64,000 nucleotides of DNA from Pseudomonas putida (GTDB lineage: Bacteria; Pseudomonadota; Gammaproteobacteria; Pseudomonadales; Pseudomonadaceae): contig NZ_SMTE01000001.1 of the NCBI RefSeq assembly GCF_004357765.1, forward strand, positions 434,001 to 498,000. The letters are read 5' to 3'. The position numbers were made by a program, and so were the translations under genes. Positions 27,166-35,476 of the stretch are shown here, piece by piece (position 1 is the first letter of the stretch; every line of letters starts with the position of its first letter). The notes beneath the pieces were generated by a model. The model saw only the letters and a list, made by a program, of their open reading frames with translations, had not been told where the DNA came from and made no database searches.

Positions 27166-28302
27166 ATGTCATTCACCCGCCTCACCCTCACTCTGCTGGC
27201 CTTGTCCAGTCCCTTGGCCCAGGCTGCCGAGCCGCTACAAACCCAGGTCGACGACGTCATCGAGCCGCTGATGAAAGCCGAAGGAATCACCGGCATGGCC
27301 GTAGCGGTCTACACCCATGGTCAGGCGCATTACTTCAGCTATGGCGTGGCGAGCAAACTCGAGCGCACGCCGGTAACCGCCGACACGCTGTTCGAGATCG
27401 GCTCATTGAGCAAGACCTACACCGCCACCCTCGCCGCGCTGGCCAGCGCCGAAGGCTCGCTCGACCTGACCGCCCAGGCCCAGCGTTATCAACCGGCATT
27501 GGCGGGCAGCGCCTTGGGCAAGGCCAGGGTGCTGGACCTTGGCGCCTACAGTGCCGACTGCCTACCCCTGCAGTTTCCCGACGAGGTACGGACCGACGCC
27601 CAAGCGCTGACCTTCCTTCAGCGCTGGCAGCCGCACAGCCAACCCGGCAGCCAGCGCTGTTACTCCAATCCGAGTCTGGGGCTATTCGGCGATCTGGCCG
27701 CCCGCGCACGGCATCAGCCCTTCGCCACACTCATGACCCAGGACCTGTTGCCGCGCCTAGGCCTGCATCACACCTACCTACAGGTCCCAGCCGAGGCCCA
27801 AGGGTTGTATGCCCAGGGTTACGATGCGCAGAACCGCCCGGTGCGGGTAAGCCCAGGCCCCTTCGCCGATGCAGCCTACGGTATCAAGACCAGCGCCCGA
27901 GACCTGCTCCGTTACGCCCGCCTGCACATGCAGCCCGCCGAACTGGCGCCAGCACTGCGCCAAGCCGTGGACATCACCCAGCAAGGCTATTTCGAGGTCG
28001 GAGCCATGACCCAGGGCCTGGGATGGGAACGCTATCCCTACCCCGTTTCGCTAGCGACGCTGATCGACGGCAACGGCCCACAAATGGTCCGTGAACCGCA
28101 GGCTACCCAGCGCCTGGATCCGGCGCTGCCACGTCAAACTGCGGCCTGGTACAACAAGACCGGTTCGACCAATGGTTTTGGTGCCTACGTGGCGTTCATC
28201 CCTGGGCAGAACAAGGCGATCGCCTTGCTGGCGAACCGCAATTACCCTAACGAAGCCCGGGTGCGCGCCGCCTATCAGATCCTCTCTGAAGCGGACCGGT
28301 GA
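27166..28302 (+). CDS. ampC: Class C beta-lactamase
   Basis: 378 residues with a signal peptide (LTLLALSSPLAQA, cleavage before AEPL). The active-site motifs are complete: Ser80-Leu-Ser-Lys (GSLSKTYT), Tyr-Ser-Asn (CYSNPSLGLFG), and Lys-Thr-Gly (YNKTGSTNGFG). Hydrolyses cephalosporins and penicillins in the periplasm. There is no ampR next to it: the divergent gene is a transporter, so induction through an adjacent AmpR is not evident. Confidence 0.93.
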   Translation: MSFTRLTLTLLALSSPLAQAAEPLQTQVDDVIEPLMKAEGITGMAVAVYTHGQAHYFSYGVASKLERTPVTADTLFEIGSLSKTYTATLAALASAEGSLDLTAQAQRYQPALAGSALGKARVLDLGAYSADCLPLQFPDEVRTDAQALTFLQRWQPHSQPGSQRCYSNPSLGLFGDLAARARHQPFATLMTQDLLPRLGLHHTYLQVPAEAQGLYAQGYDAQNRPVRVSPGPFADAAYGIKTSARDLLRYARLHMQPAELAPALRQAVDITQQGYFEVGAMTQGLGWERYPYPVSLATLIDGNGPQMVREPQATQRLDPALPRQTAAWYNKTGSTNGFGAYVAFIPGQNKAIALLANRNYPNEARVRAAYQILSEADR

Positions 28303-28363
28303 GTCACTTTCATCAGGATTGTCCGACACGATGTAGTGCCAAAAAAAATTCACTACAAAACTG

Positions 28364-28393
28364 TTGACGCCGCCAATCGCCCTTGGGCATGAT
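28364..28393 (+). promoter_or_regulatory. Candidate sigma70 promoter after ampC
   Basis: TTGACG (28364-28369), 18-nt spacer, CATGAT (28388-28393). -35 matches consensus in 5 of 6 and -10 in 4 of 6. Transcription would start near 28400, at the beginning of a strongly structured segment. A TGTAGTG/CACTACA inverted repeat (28332-28357) lies just upstream. Confidence 0.45.
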
Positions 28394-28395
28394 GA

Positions 28396-28463
28396 GGCCG
28401 TCTCCCCGATCGGGAGCGGTGGCAAGGGTGTTCCAGACGGCCTGCGCGGTAACGCAGGCCGTC
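28396..28463 (+). ncRNA. Candidate structured RNA or leader with competing stems
   Basis: Three segments can pair in two exclusive ways: GGCCGTC (28396-28402), GACGGCC (28436-28442) and GGCCGTC (28457-28463). The second pairing extends to an 11-bp stem (GACGGCCTGCG / CGCAGGCCGTC, loop 28447-28452). A further small hairpin CTCCC/GGGAG sits in between. It lies in the ~300-bp gap between ampC and a conserved small gene, downstream of a promoter-like sequence. No known RNA family was recognised. Confidence 0.4.
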
Positions 28464-28601
28464 CGTGGAGAGGGAAACTGTCCAAAAGGCAGCGTGAGAA
28501 AGCCCCTGTTGCGATGCTGCTGTAGCAGCCTAGGTAGTGCGCTACACCGAGATAGCGCCAACTGAGAAAAATCAACAACGAATGGGTAATAGGGGCTTTA
28601 T

Positions 28602-28934
28602 ATGATGAACTTGAACAACAATCCCACGATCGACCAACTGGCCCAGCTGTTCGCCGCACGCAAGGACAGCATGGATGACCACCTGCTGTGGGTCAGCCAA
28701 ACCGGCGAAGTGCGCCTCGACCGCCTTCCGCCCAATACCATCGAAGATGAATTCGAAGAGCACCTGCCCAGCATGCGTGCACGCTTCAAGGTCTACCGCC
28801 GTGGCCAGGGCTACGTCGGCAAGAAGGCCGCCGCCGACACCGAGTTCGTTGGCCGCCTGCTACAGACCCTGCAACAAGAATGGCCCGCCGCCCGTGAGCA
28901 GCAGGCAGTGAAGGTGATCGAGCCGCTCAACTGA
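28602..28934 (+). CDS. Conserved small protein of unknown function
   Basis: 110 residues, soluble, no signal peptide. It starts MMNLNNNPTIDQLAQLFAARKDSMDDHLLWVSQTG and has a basic, Gly-rich centre (FKVYRRGQGYVGKKAAAD). The codon usage is typical of the genome. I do not recognise a domain. A strong terminator follows. The upstream 300 bp has a candidate promoter and structured RNA that may be its leader. Confidence 0.7.
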   Translation: MMNLNNNPTIDQLAQLFAARKDSMDDHLLWVSQTGEVRLDRLPPNTIEDEFEEHLPSMRARFKVYRRGQGYVGKKAAADTEFVGRLLQTLQQEWPAAREQQAVKVIEPLN

Positions 28935-28953
28935 ATCGCTGCACCGATACTCG

Positions 28954-28981
28954 AGCCCGGCCAGTGATGGCCGGGCTTTTT
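28954..28981. terminator. Rho-independent terminator after the 110-residue gene
   Basis: GCCCGGCCA / TGGCCGGGC stem, GTGA loop, followed by TTTTT on the plus strand. It ends at the first base of the converging gene's stop codon. A typical intrinsic terminator. Confidence 0.85.
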
Positions 28982-29286
28982 CATGCTCGCAACTTTGCCG
29001 CGACCGGTTCCGGCAAGGCAATTGCCCCCGTGGCCAAGGCGCGGGCGCGGTCGACCCCCCATACCATCGCACGGGTCATGGTCTCGCCCGGACGAGCGCG
29101 GTAATACTCCTCTACCAGGGCCTTGCCATCCGGGGCATACAGCCCGATGAACAATTGCGTGGCGCCCAGGCGCGACAAGCGCACCTGGACATCGAAGGTG
29201 GTGCCATCGCTCAATGCTTCATCATGGCAGCGGCTGTGCAGCTGGGCATCGGCCCATTGCCAATAGGTCTTTTCCCTGACTCGCAT
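28981..29286 (-). CDS. Conserved hypothetical protein
   Basis: 101 residues, acidic-neutral, no membrane segment. Start ATG at 29286 with GGAGAG 8 bases before. Segments such as QVRLSRLGATQLFIGLYAPDGKALVEEYYRARPGETMTRAMVWGVDRARALATG look like a compact alpha/beta domain. Function not recognised. Confidence 0.7.
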   Translation of the reverse strand: MRVREKTYWQWADAQLHSRCHDEALSDGTTFDVQVRLSRLGATQLFIGLYAPDGKALVEEYYRARPGETMTRAMVWGVDRARALATGAIALPEPVAAKLRA

Positions 29287-29391
29287 GGATAACGCTCTCC
29301 TTTGCCGTTGTACCGCGCAAGGATTTCACAAGCGCCTGGCTTCAGCGAGAGCGAAGCGACGTTACCATGAGCAGGATCAACCAATTCCTAC

Positions 29392-29414
29392 AAAAACCCC
29401 GCCATTCGGCGGGG
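29392..29414 (-). terminator. Intrinsic terminator on the minus strand
   Basis: CCCCGCC / GGCGGGG stem with ATTC loop. On the minus strand it is followed by TTTTTG. It lies 12 bp after the end of the 62-residue gene and terminates it. Confidence 0.75.
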
Positions 29415-29425
29415 TGTGATGGGTT

Positions 29426-29614
29426 TCAACGTTTCTGTGGTATGCGGGGAGTGAAGCGGCCCTTCTTGGCACGCTGTAGATGTGCCGGCTGCAATTGCTC
29501 CGATTCGTCCAGGGTCATGTGGGCGAAGCCGAGGCGGTAAGCGGCTTGACCGCAACGTACCTGGCTGTTGATCGGGAATGCGTCGTTCATGTCTTCGTAA
29601 AAGGACTCGCTCAT
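29426..29614 (-). CDS. Small conserved hypothetical protein
   Basis: 62 residues (MSESFYEDMNDAFPINSQVRCGQAAYRLGF… ), soluble, basic tail ending KKGRFTPRIPQKR. GGAGG lies about 10 bases before the ATG and a terminator follows, so it has full gene signals. Function unknown. Confidence 0.6.
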   Translation of the reverse strand: MSESFYEDMNDAFPINSQVRCGQAAYRLGFAHMTLDESEQLQPAHLQRAKKGRFTPRIPQKR

Positions 29615-29771
29615 GCCCTGTCTCCCTCCAGCGGCGACCCTGCCGGCAACCAGATCGGTTGCCTGAAAGAACGGGGCCGATGAAATGAGACTAGCCGGTC
29701 ATTTGCAGACTACCTGGGCAAAACATGCGGCAGCCGACCAGTGGCTCAATGCCAGCTCATCCTCGCCACGC

Positions 29772-30659
29772 TCACTGGGCGCTCACGGCCCGCAAGCGCT
29801 GGCCGAGCTTGGGCCCGAACACGTTGACCAGCAGGCCGGCCATTACCAACAAGGCACCCCAGCCCTGCATCGGTGTCAACCGCTCGCCCAACAACCAAGC
29901 CGAGGAGCTCAGGCCGATCACCGGCACCAGCAGCGAAAACGGCGCCACCTTGCCAGCCGGATGGCGCGACAGCAGCTTGCTCCACAGACTGTAGCCAAGC
30001 ATGGTGGCGACGAACGCCAGGTAAGCCAAGGCCAGAATCGAACTCCAGCTGATGTTGACCAGCGCCTGGCCGATACGCTCAGGGCCTTCAAGCCACCACG
30101 ACAACGCCAGGAACGGTAGCGGTGGAATCAGCCCGCCCCAGATCACCAGCGCCACCAGGTTCACCGAACCGAAACGCCGGGTGATGATGTTGCCCATGCC
30201 CCACATGGCTCCACCGCACAAGGTCAGGAGCAAGGCCACCAGCGGTACATGACCGCTGTCCTCGCTGCCGATCAGCGCCAGGCCACTGGCCGCCACCAAC
30301 AACCCCAGCACGCTGGCCACACGCAAACGCTCACCCAGAAACAGCGCGGCGAAGCCCAGGGTGAAGAACGCCTGCGACTGCAGCACCAGCGACGCCAAGC
30401 CGGGAGGCATGCCGCTGTACATAGCCTGAAAGAGAAAGGCGAACTGCCCCAGCGAGATGGTCGCGCCATAGGCGATCAACCACCGCCACGGCAGATTGGG
30501 TCGTTTGATCAGGAAGATCGCTGGGAAAGCGACAAGAAGGAATCGCAGCGCGCCCAGCAGCATCGGAGGCAACCCGTCGAGGCCGACCTTGATGACCACG
30601 AAATTGACTCCCCACGCGATGATCACCACCAACGCGGTCAGCAGGTCCTTGAGCGGCAT
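29772..30659 (-). CDS. EamA/DMT-family transporter
   Basis: 295 residues from the ATG at 30659 (MPLKDLLTALVVIIAWGVNFVVIKVG, AAGGA 8 bases upstream). Two EamA repeats of five helices each: ~1-135 and ~145-290. The first repeat has the classical AWGVNFVVIK opening and the second GMGNIITRR. Typical amino-acid or metabolite exporter (EamA/RhaT superfamily). Substrate unknown. Confidence 0.9.
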   Translation of the reverse strand: MPLKDLLTALVVIIAWGVNFVVIKVGLDGLPPMLLGALRFLLVAFPAIFLIKRPNLPWRWLIAYGATISLGQFAFLFQAMYSGMPPGLASLVLQSQAFFTLGFAALFLGERLRVASVLGLLVAASGLALIGSEDSGHVPLVALLLTLCGGAMWGMGNIITRRFGSVNLVALVIWGGLIPPLPFLALSWWLEGPERIGQALVNISWSSILALAYLAFVATMLGYSLWSKLLSRHPAGKVAPFSLLVPVIGLSSSAWLLGERLTPMQGWGALLVMAGLLVNVFGPKLGQRLRAVSAQ

Positions 30660-30899
30660 TGCAGCATCCTTTTTCAGGCTTCGAGACATATTTCGTTACA
30701 GCATAAGGCCATTCCCAAGCCAAGGACCAGCACAGTTACCGAGCAGCCTTGCGCAACAGTCCGCTGTTATGCCCGGCAAGGCCCCCTCTCGGCGGGAGCG
30801 CCCCGCTGGTTGTTCATTTGCGCTCGCCAGCGAACCCGTGGCATAGATGCAGGTCCACGTCTTTACCTGAATCATTGCGCCATTGAAGGAGAACCGTGC

Positions 30900-31739
30900 A
30901 TGAGCAAGTCCCCCTACACCCCACCCAAGGTCTGGCGCAATGACGCGGCCTCTGGCGGCCAATTCGCCAGTATCAATCGCCCAGTGGCCGGCGCGACCCA
31001 CGACAAGGACCTGCCCGTGGGCAAGCACCCCTTGCAACTTTACTCCCTGGCCACTCCCAACGGCGTCAAGGTCACCATCGCTCTGGAAGAGTTGCTCGCC
31101 CAGGGCCACACGGATGCCGAATACGATGCCTGGCTGATCCGCATCGGCGAGGGCGACCAGTTCGGCAGCGGCTTCGCCCAGGTCAATCCCAACTCGAAGA
31201 TTCCCGCCCTGCTCGACCGCAGCGTAGAACCGCCGGTGCGGGTGTTCGAGTCAGGCTCGATCCTGCTGTACCTGGCGGAAAAGTTCGGTGCTCTGTTGCC
31301 CACGGCCCCGGCCGAGCGTACCGAGGCGCTCAACTGGTTGTTCTGGCAGATGGGCTCGGCGCCCTACCTGGGCGGCGGCTTTGGCCACTTCTATGTCTAT
31401 GCGCCAGAAAAGTTCGAATACGCCATCAACCGCTTCACCATGGAAGCCAAGCGCCAGCTGGATGTGCTCGATCGACGTCTGGCTGAGAGCCGCTACCTGG
31501 GCGGCGACGCGTACAGCATCGCCGACATCGCCGTCTGGCCCTGGTACGGCCAACTGGTGCGCGGCAATCTGTATGGTGCCGCCGAGTTCCTGGCCGTGCA
31601 CGAATATGTCCACGTGCAGCGCTGGGCCGAGGAAATCGCCCAGCGCCCGGCGGTACAACGTGGCACCCGGGTCAACCGTACCTGGGGCGATGAGGCGAGC
31701 CAGGTGGCGGAACGACATTCGGCGGCAGATCTGGACTGA
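30900..31739 (+). CDS. yghU: Glutathione S-transferase, YghU-like
   Basis: 279 residues from the ATG at 30900. N-terminal extension (SPYTPPKVW…GGQFASINRPVAG) typical of YghU/YfcG-type disulfide-bond oxidoreductase GSTs, then a thioredoxin-like domain with NPNSKIPALLDR and FESGSILLYLAEKFG, and an all-helical C-terminal domain (YSIADIAVWPWYGQLV). Glutathione-dependent, acts in the cytoplasm. The residue set at SLATPNGVKV matches YghU rather than detoxifying GSTs. Confidence 0.88.
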   Translation: MSKSPYTPPKVWRNDAASGGQFASINRPVAGATHDKDLPVGKHPLQLYSLATPNGVKVTIALEELLAQGHTDAEYDAWLIRIGEGDQFGSGFAQVNPNSKIPALLDRSVEPPVRVFESGSILLYLAEKFGALLPTAPAERTEALNWLFWQMGSAPYLGGGFGHFYVYAPEKFEYAINRFTMEAKRQLDVLDRRLAESRYLGGDAYSIADIAVWPWYGQLVRGNLYGAAEFLAVHEYVHVQRWAEEIAQRPAVQRGTRVNRTWGDEASQVAERHSAADLD

Positions 31740-31900
31740 CGGCCTGAGCCCTATCGCCGGTGCGCTGGCGATAGGGCAATCCCGCCGCAACAATGCCCCC
31801 ATGCAAAAATCCATTTCTGCCGCGCAAACCTGCTTACCCTAATCCCTTCTTGTACACTCCTCGCATAAGCCCAAACCTGCACAATCTTTTTGGTGAAAGC

Positions 31901-33604
31901 ATGATCGAGGTAACCGAGGTTTCCATTGCCGAGCTGCGTGACGCGCTCGAGTCTGGCCGCACGACGGCAGTCGAGCTGGTCAAGGCCTACTTGGCGCGCA
32001 TCGACGCCTATGACCCGGCCGGCACCGCTACCGCGCTGAACGCCGTGGTCGTCCGCAATCCCGAGGCGATCAAGGAGGCCGAAGCATCCGACGCCCGTCG
32101 CGCCAAAGGCGAGCTTCTCAGCCCGCTCGACGGCATTCCCTACACCGCCAAGGACAGCTATCTGGTCAAAGGCCTCACGGCAGCCTCCGGCAGCCCGGCG
32201 TTCAAGGACCTGGTCGCCCAGCGCGACGCTTTCACCATCGAGCGCCTTCGCGCTGCCGGCGCCGTGTGCCTGGGCAAGACCAACATGCCGCCGATGGCCA
32301 ATGGCGGCATGCAGCGCGGTGTGTACGGTCGCGCAGAGAGCCCTTACAACGCCAACTACCTGACCGCACCGTTCGCCTCAGGCTCCTCCAACGGCGCAGG
32401 TACCGCGACTGCCGCCAGCTTCAGTGCCTTCGGCCTGGCCGAGGAAACCTGGTCGAGCGGGCGTGGCCCGGCCTCGAACAACGGGTTGTGCGCCTACACC
32501 CCTTCCCGTGGCGTGATCTCGGTGCGCGGCAACTGGCCACTGACGCCGACCATGGACGTGGTAGTCCCCTACGCCCGCACCATGGCCGACTTGCTCGAAG
32601 TGCTCGATGTGGTGGTCGCTGACGATGCCGACACCCGCGGCGACCTCTGGCGCCTGCAGCCCTGGGTGCCGATTCCGGCGGCCTCCTCGGTGCGCCCGGC
32701 CTCTTACCTCGACCTGGCGATGGACGCCAGCAGCCTCAAGGGCAAGCGTTTCGGCGTACCGCGCATGTATATCAATGCCGACCCCGAAGCCGGTACCTCG
32801 GAAAAGCCAGGTATCGGCGGCCCGACTGGCCAGCGCATCCACACCCGCGCCAGCGTCATCGCGCTGTGGCAGGCGGCGCGCCAGGCCTTGGAAGCAGCCG
32901 GGGCCGAGGTGGTCGAAGTGGACTTCCCGCTGGTGTCCAATTGCGAGGGCGATCGCCCTGGTGCACCGACCGTTTACAACCGGGGCATCGTCAGCAAGGC
33001 GTTTCTGCACGATGAACTGTGGGAACTGTCGGGCTGGGGCTTCGACGACTTCCTGCGCGCCAATGGCGATCCCAAGCTCAACCGTCTGGCCGACGTCGAC
33101 GGGCCGCAGATATTCCCGCACGACCCAGGCACCCTGCCCAACCGTGAAGACGACTTGGCCGCCGGCATGGACGAATACGTCAACATGGCCAAGCGCGGCC
33201 TGAAGACCTGGGACCAGATCGAGACCCTGCCGGACGGACTGCGCGGCCTGGAGGCGACCCGCAAGCTGGACCTGGAAGACTGGATGGACGATCTTGGTCT
33301 GGACGCGGTGCTGTTCCCGACCGTAGCCGACGTCGGCCCAGCCGATGCCGACGTCAATCCGGCCTCGGCAGATATCGCCTGGAGCAACGGGGTCTGGGTG
33401 GCGAACGGTAACCTTGCCATCCGCCACCTGGGCGTGCCGACGGTGACCGTGCCGATGGGCGTGATGGCGGATATCGGCATGCCGGTTGGCCTCACCTTTG
33501 CCGGCAAAGCCTACAGCGACAACGCATTGCTGAGCTACGCCGCGGCGTTCGAGTCGACCGGCTCGCGCCGCATGATCCCGCCGCGCACCCCCGCGCTGGG
33601 CTGA
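31901..33604 (+). CDS. Amidase (amidase signature family)
   Basis: 567 residues from the ATG at 31901 (MIEVTEVSIAELRDAL). Amidase-signature features: Lys in IPYTAKDSYLVKG, a Ser-rich stretch ASGSSNGAGTATAASFSAFGLAEETWSSGRGPASNNG carrying the cis-Ser and nucleophile Ser of the Ser-cisSer-Lys triad. The Gly-rich loop is FASGSSNGAG rather than the usual GGSSGG, so substrate preference may differ. It converts amides to acids plus ammonia. A large inverted repeat separates it from the next gene. Confidence 0.85.
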   Translation: MIEVTEVSIAELRDALESGRTTAVELVKAYLARIDAYDPAGTATALNAVVVRNPEAIKEAEASDARRAKGELLSPLDGIPYTAKDSYLVKGLTAASGSPAFKDLVAQRDAFTIERLRAAGAVCLGKTNMPPMANGGMQRGVYGRAESPYNANYLTAPFASGSSNGAGTATAASFSAFGLAEETWSSGRGPASNNGLCAYTPSRGVISVRGNWPLTPTMDVVVPYARTMADLLEVLDVVVADDADTRGDLWRLQPWVPIPAASSVRPASYLDLAMDASSLKGKRFGVPRMYINADPEAGTSEKPGIGGPTGQRIHTRASVIALWQAARQALEAAGAEVVEVDFPLVSNCEGDRPGAPTVYNRGIVSKAFLHDELWELSGWGFDDFLRANGDPKLNRLADVDGPQIFPHDPGTLPNREDDLAAGMDEYVNMAKRGLKTWDQIETLPDGLRGLEATRKLDLEDWMDDLGLDAVLFPTVADVGPADADVNPASADIAWSNGVWVANGNLAIRHLGVPTVTVPMGVMADIGMPVGLTFAGKAYSDNALLSYAAAFESTGSRRMIPPRTPALG

Positions 33605-33631
33605 ATCGCTGGCATCTTCGAGGGTAATCGG

Positions 33632-33689
33632 TGATCGCCATATTCAACCTTTTGTGCAAAAATACACAAAAAGTTGAATATGGCGATCA
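33632..33689. repeat. 25-bp inverted repeat directly before the YheO-type gene
   Basis: Arms 33632-33656 and 33665-33689, 24 of 25 positions paired (one C/T mismatch), loop CAAAAATA. The core is TGATCGCCATATTCAAC. The right arm ends 3 nt before the ATG at 33693 and leaves no Shine-Dalgarno sequence. It could be an operator for the regulator, the amidase terminator, or both. Confidence 0.85.
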
Positions 33690-33692
33690 TCC

Positions 33693-34376
33693 ATGCCCCT
33701 GTCTCTCGTTGAAGAGCGTCAACTCACCCTCACTGTCCTGAAGGCCGCCATTCAGGCCTTGGGTAGCGTCGCTCCAGGCAACCTGGAAATCCTCCTGCAC
33801 GACCTCGACCATCCGGAACAGTCCGTGGTGGCAATCGTCAACGGCCATCTTTCTGGGCGGACGGTCGGCAGCCCGATCCTGGCCGCCCCCGAACAGGACC
33901 AGGGTTTCAAGGCACTGATGCAGGCCACTGCCGAACAGCAGGGTTGCGACCCTGTGGTACTGCCCGATTACCCCACCTACCTGAAGGGCCGCAGCCTACG
34001 CAGCGCTACGGCGATCTTTCGCGACAGCAGCGGTCATCCCTTCGCCAGTCTATGCGTCAACACCGACGTCACCGGCCTGGACGCCGCCATGCGCTTTCTG
34101 CAGCAGCTCCAGCCGTTGGGCGCCACACCCGCGCAGAGCCCTGCCGATGAGCCCGCCGACATGGCCCTGTTGATGAGTGAAATCATTCAGGACTCGTTGC
34201 AGCGCTCAGGCCAGGGCCGGATGAACAAACAGGCCAAGGTCGAAGCCGTGCGCGTCATGCAGGAGCGCGGGCTGTTCATCGTCAAAGGCGGCGTGGAAAA
34301 GGCCGCCGAGGCCTTGGGTGTGACCCGCTACACCGTATACAACTATCTCGAGCAACTGCGCGGAGCCAAGCCATGA
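33693..34376 (+). CDS. YheO/DauR-type PAS-like helix-turn-helix regulator
   Basis: 227 residues. N-terminal YheO-like PAS domain (LEILLHDLDHPEQSVVAIVNGHLSGRTVGSP …KGRSLRSATAIFRDSSGHPFASLCVNTDVTG) and a C-terminal HTH (GLFIVKGGVEKAAEALGVTRYTVYNYLEQLRG). DauR, a P. aeruginosa member, represses D-arginine catabolism. It is co-translated with a PLP-dependent dehydratase (ATGA overlap), so it probably regulates amino-acid deamination. The start codon directly abuts a long inverted repeat. Confidence 0.88.
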   Translation: MPLSLVEERQLTLTVLKAAIQALGSVAPGNLEILLHDLDHPEQSVVAIVNGHLSGRTVGSPILAAPEQDQGFKALMQATAEQQGCDPVVLPDYPTYLKGRSLRSATAIFRDSSGHPFASLCVNTDVTGLDAAMRFLQQLQPLGATPAQSPADEPADMALLMSEIIQDSLQRSGQGRMNKQAKVEAVRVMQERGLFIVKGGVEKAAEALGVTRYTVYNYLEQLRGAKP

Positions 34377-35290
34377 CCTTACATATCAATACGCCCCTGA
34401 TCGAATCGCGCCCGCTCTCCCTCACCGCTGAACGCTCCATATGGCTCAAGCTCGAGGCCTTGCAACCCTGTGGCTCGTTCAAGCTACGCGGCGTCGGCCA
34501 TGCCTGCGAGGTGCACCATGCCCGTGGCGCGCGTCGATTCGTATCGTCTTCGGGGGGCAATGCGGGCCTTGCGGTTGCGTACGCCGGGCGCAAGCTGGGC
34601 GTGCCGGTGACCGTCGTGGTGCCCGAGACCACCACCGAACGGGCGAAAGAACTGCTGCGCCAGGAAGACGCCAATGTGGTCGTGCACGGCAGCTCATGGC
34701 AGGAGGCCAACGCCCTGGCGCAAACCTTGATCGGCGCTGAAGATGCCTTCATTCATCCGTTCGACGACCCCCTGCTGTGGGCCGGGCATGCCAGCCTGAT
34801 CGATGAAGTGGCGGCAAGCGGATTCAAGCCTGACGCAGTGGTCCTGTCGGTAGGCGGCGGTGGTCTGCTCAGCGGCGTGGTCGAAGGGTTGACGCGCAAT
34901 GGTTGGCACGATGTGCCGGTCCTGGCGGTAGAAACCGACGGCGCGGCATCCCTGCATGCGGCGATGCAGGCAGGGCATACGGTGGAGCTGGAGCGAATTG
35001 ATTCGGTCGCCACTTCGCTGGGGGCCAAGCGCGTTGCCGAGCAAGCGATGACGTGCACGCGTCGGCATCCGGTGCAGAGCCACCGGGTCAGCGACCGGGC
35101 AGCGCTGGAGGCATGCGAGCGGTTCCTGCTCGATCATCGCGTGCTGGTGGAGCCGGCCTGTGGGGCGGCGTTGGCCTTGGCGTATACGCCGGGTGCGTTG
35201 GGCAGTTACCAGCAGGTGCTGGTGGTGGTCTGTGGTGGGGCTACGGCGACGCTGGAGCAGATTCGGGCGTGGTTGGAGGGGTGCGCTTGA
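34373..35290 (+). CDS. PLP-dependent L-serine/threonine dehydratase-like enzyme
   Basis: 305 residues, fold type II. PLP Lys in LQPCGSFKLRGVG, phosphate-interacting SSGGNAG, tetraglycine loop VGGGGLLSG. Close in pattern to the serine dehydratase/threonine deaminase group without ACT domains. Turns L-serine or L-threonine into a 2-oxo acid and ammonia in the cytoplasm. Coupled to the YheO-type regulator. Which substrate (or a beta-hydroxy amino acid) is not decided by sequence alone. Confidence 0.85.
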   Translation: MTLHINTPLIESRPLSLTAERSIWLKLEALQPCGSFKLRGVGHACEVHHARGARRFVSSSGGNAGLAVAYAGRKLGVPVTVVVPETTTERAKELLRQEDANVVVHGSSWQEANALAQTLIGAEDAFIHPFDDPLLWAGHASLIDEVAASGFKPDAVVLSVGGGGLLSGVVEGLTRNGWHDVPVLAVETDGAASLHAAMQAGHTVELERIDSVATSLGAKRVAEQAMTCTRRHPVQSHRVSDRAALEACERFLLDHRVLVEPACGAALALAYTPGALGSYQQVLVVVCGGATATLEQIRAWLEGCA

Positions 35291-35476
35291 GGGTTGTGGT
35301 GCAGCGGTTACCCGAGATAGTCACATAGTCCTGCTCTACTGAACCTGCCATGCACGGAAAAAATCCGGCGAATCGCCAGCATCGCTGACGAAATGCGTGT
35401 TCCGCCCTTTCGATATGCGGCAAGGGAAGGCACAATGCGTGTCCTTTTTTTGGCCGGCCTGGCCGGGGGCCTTTAA

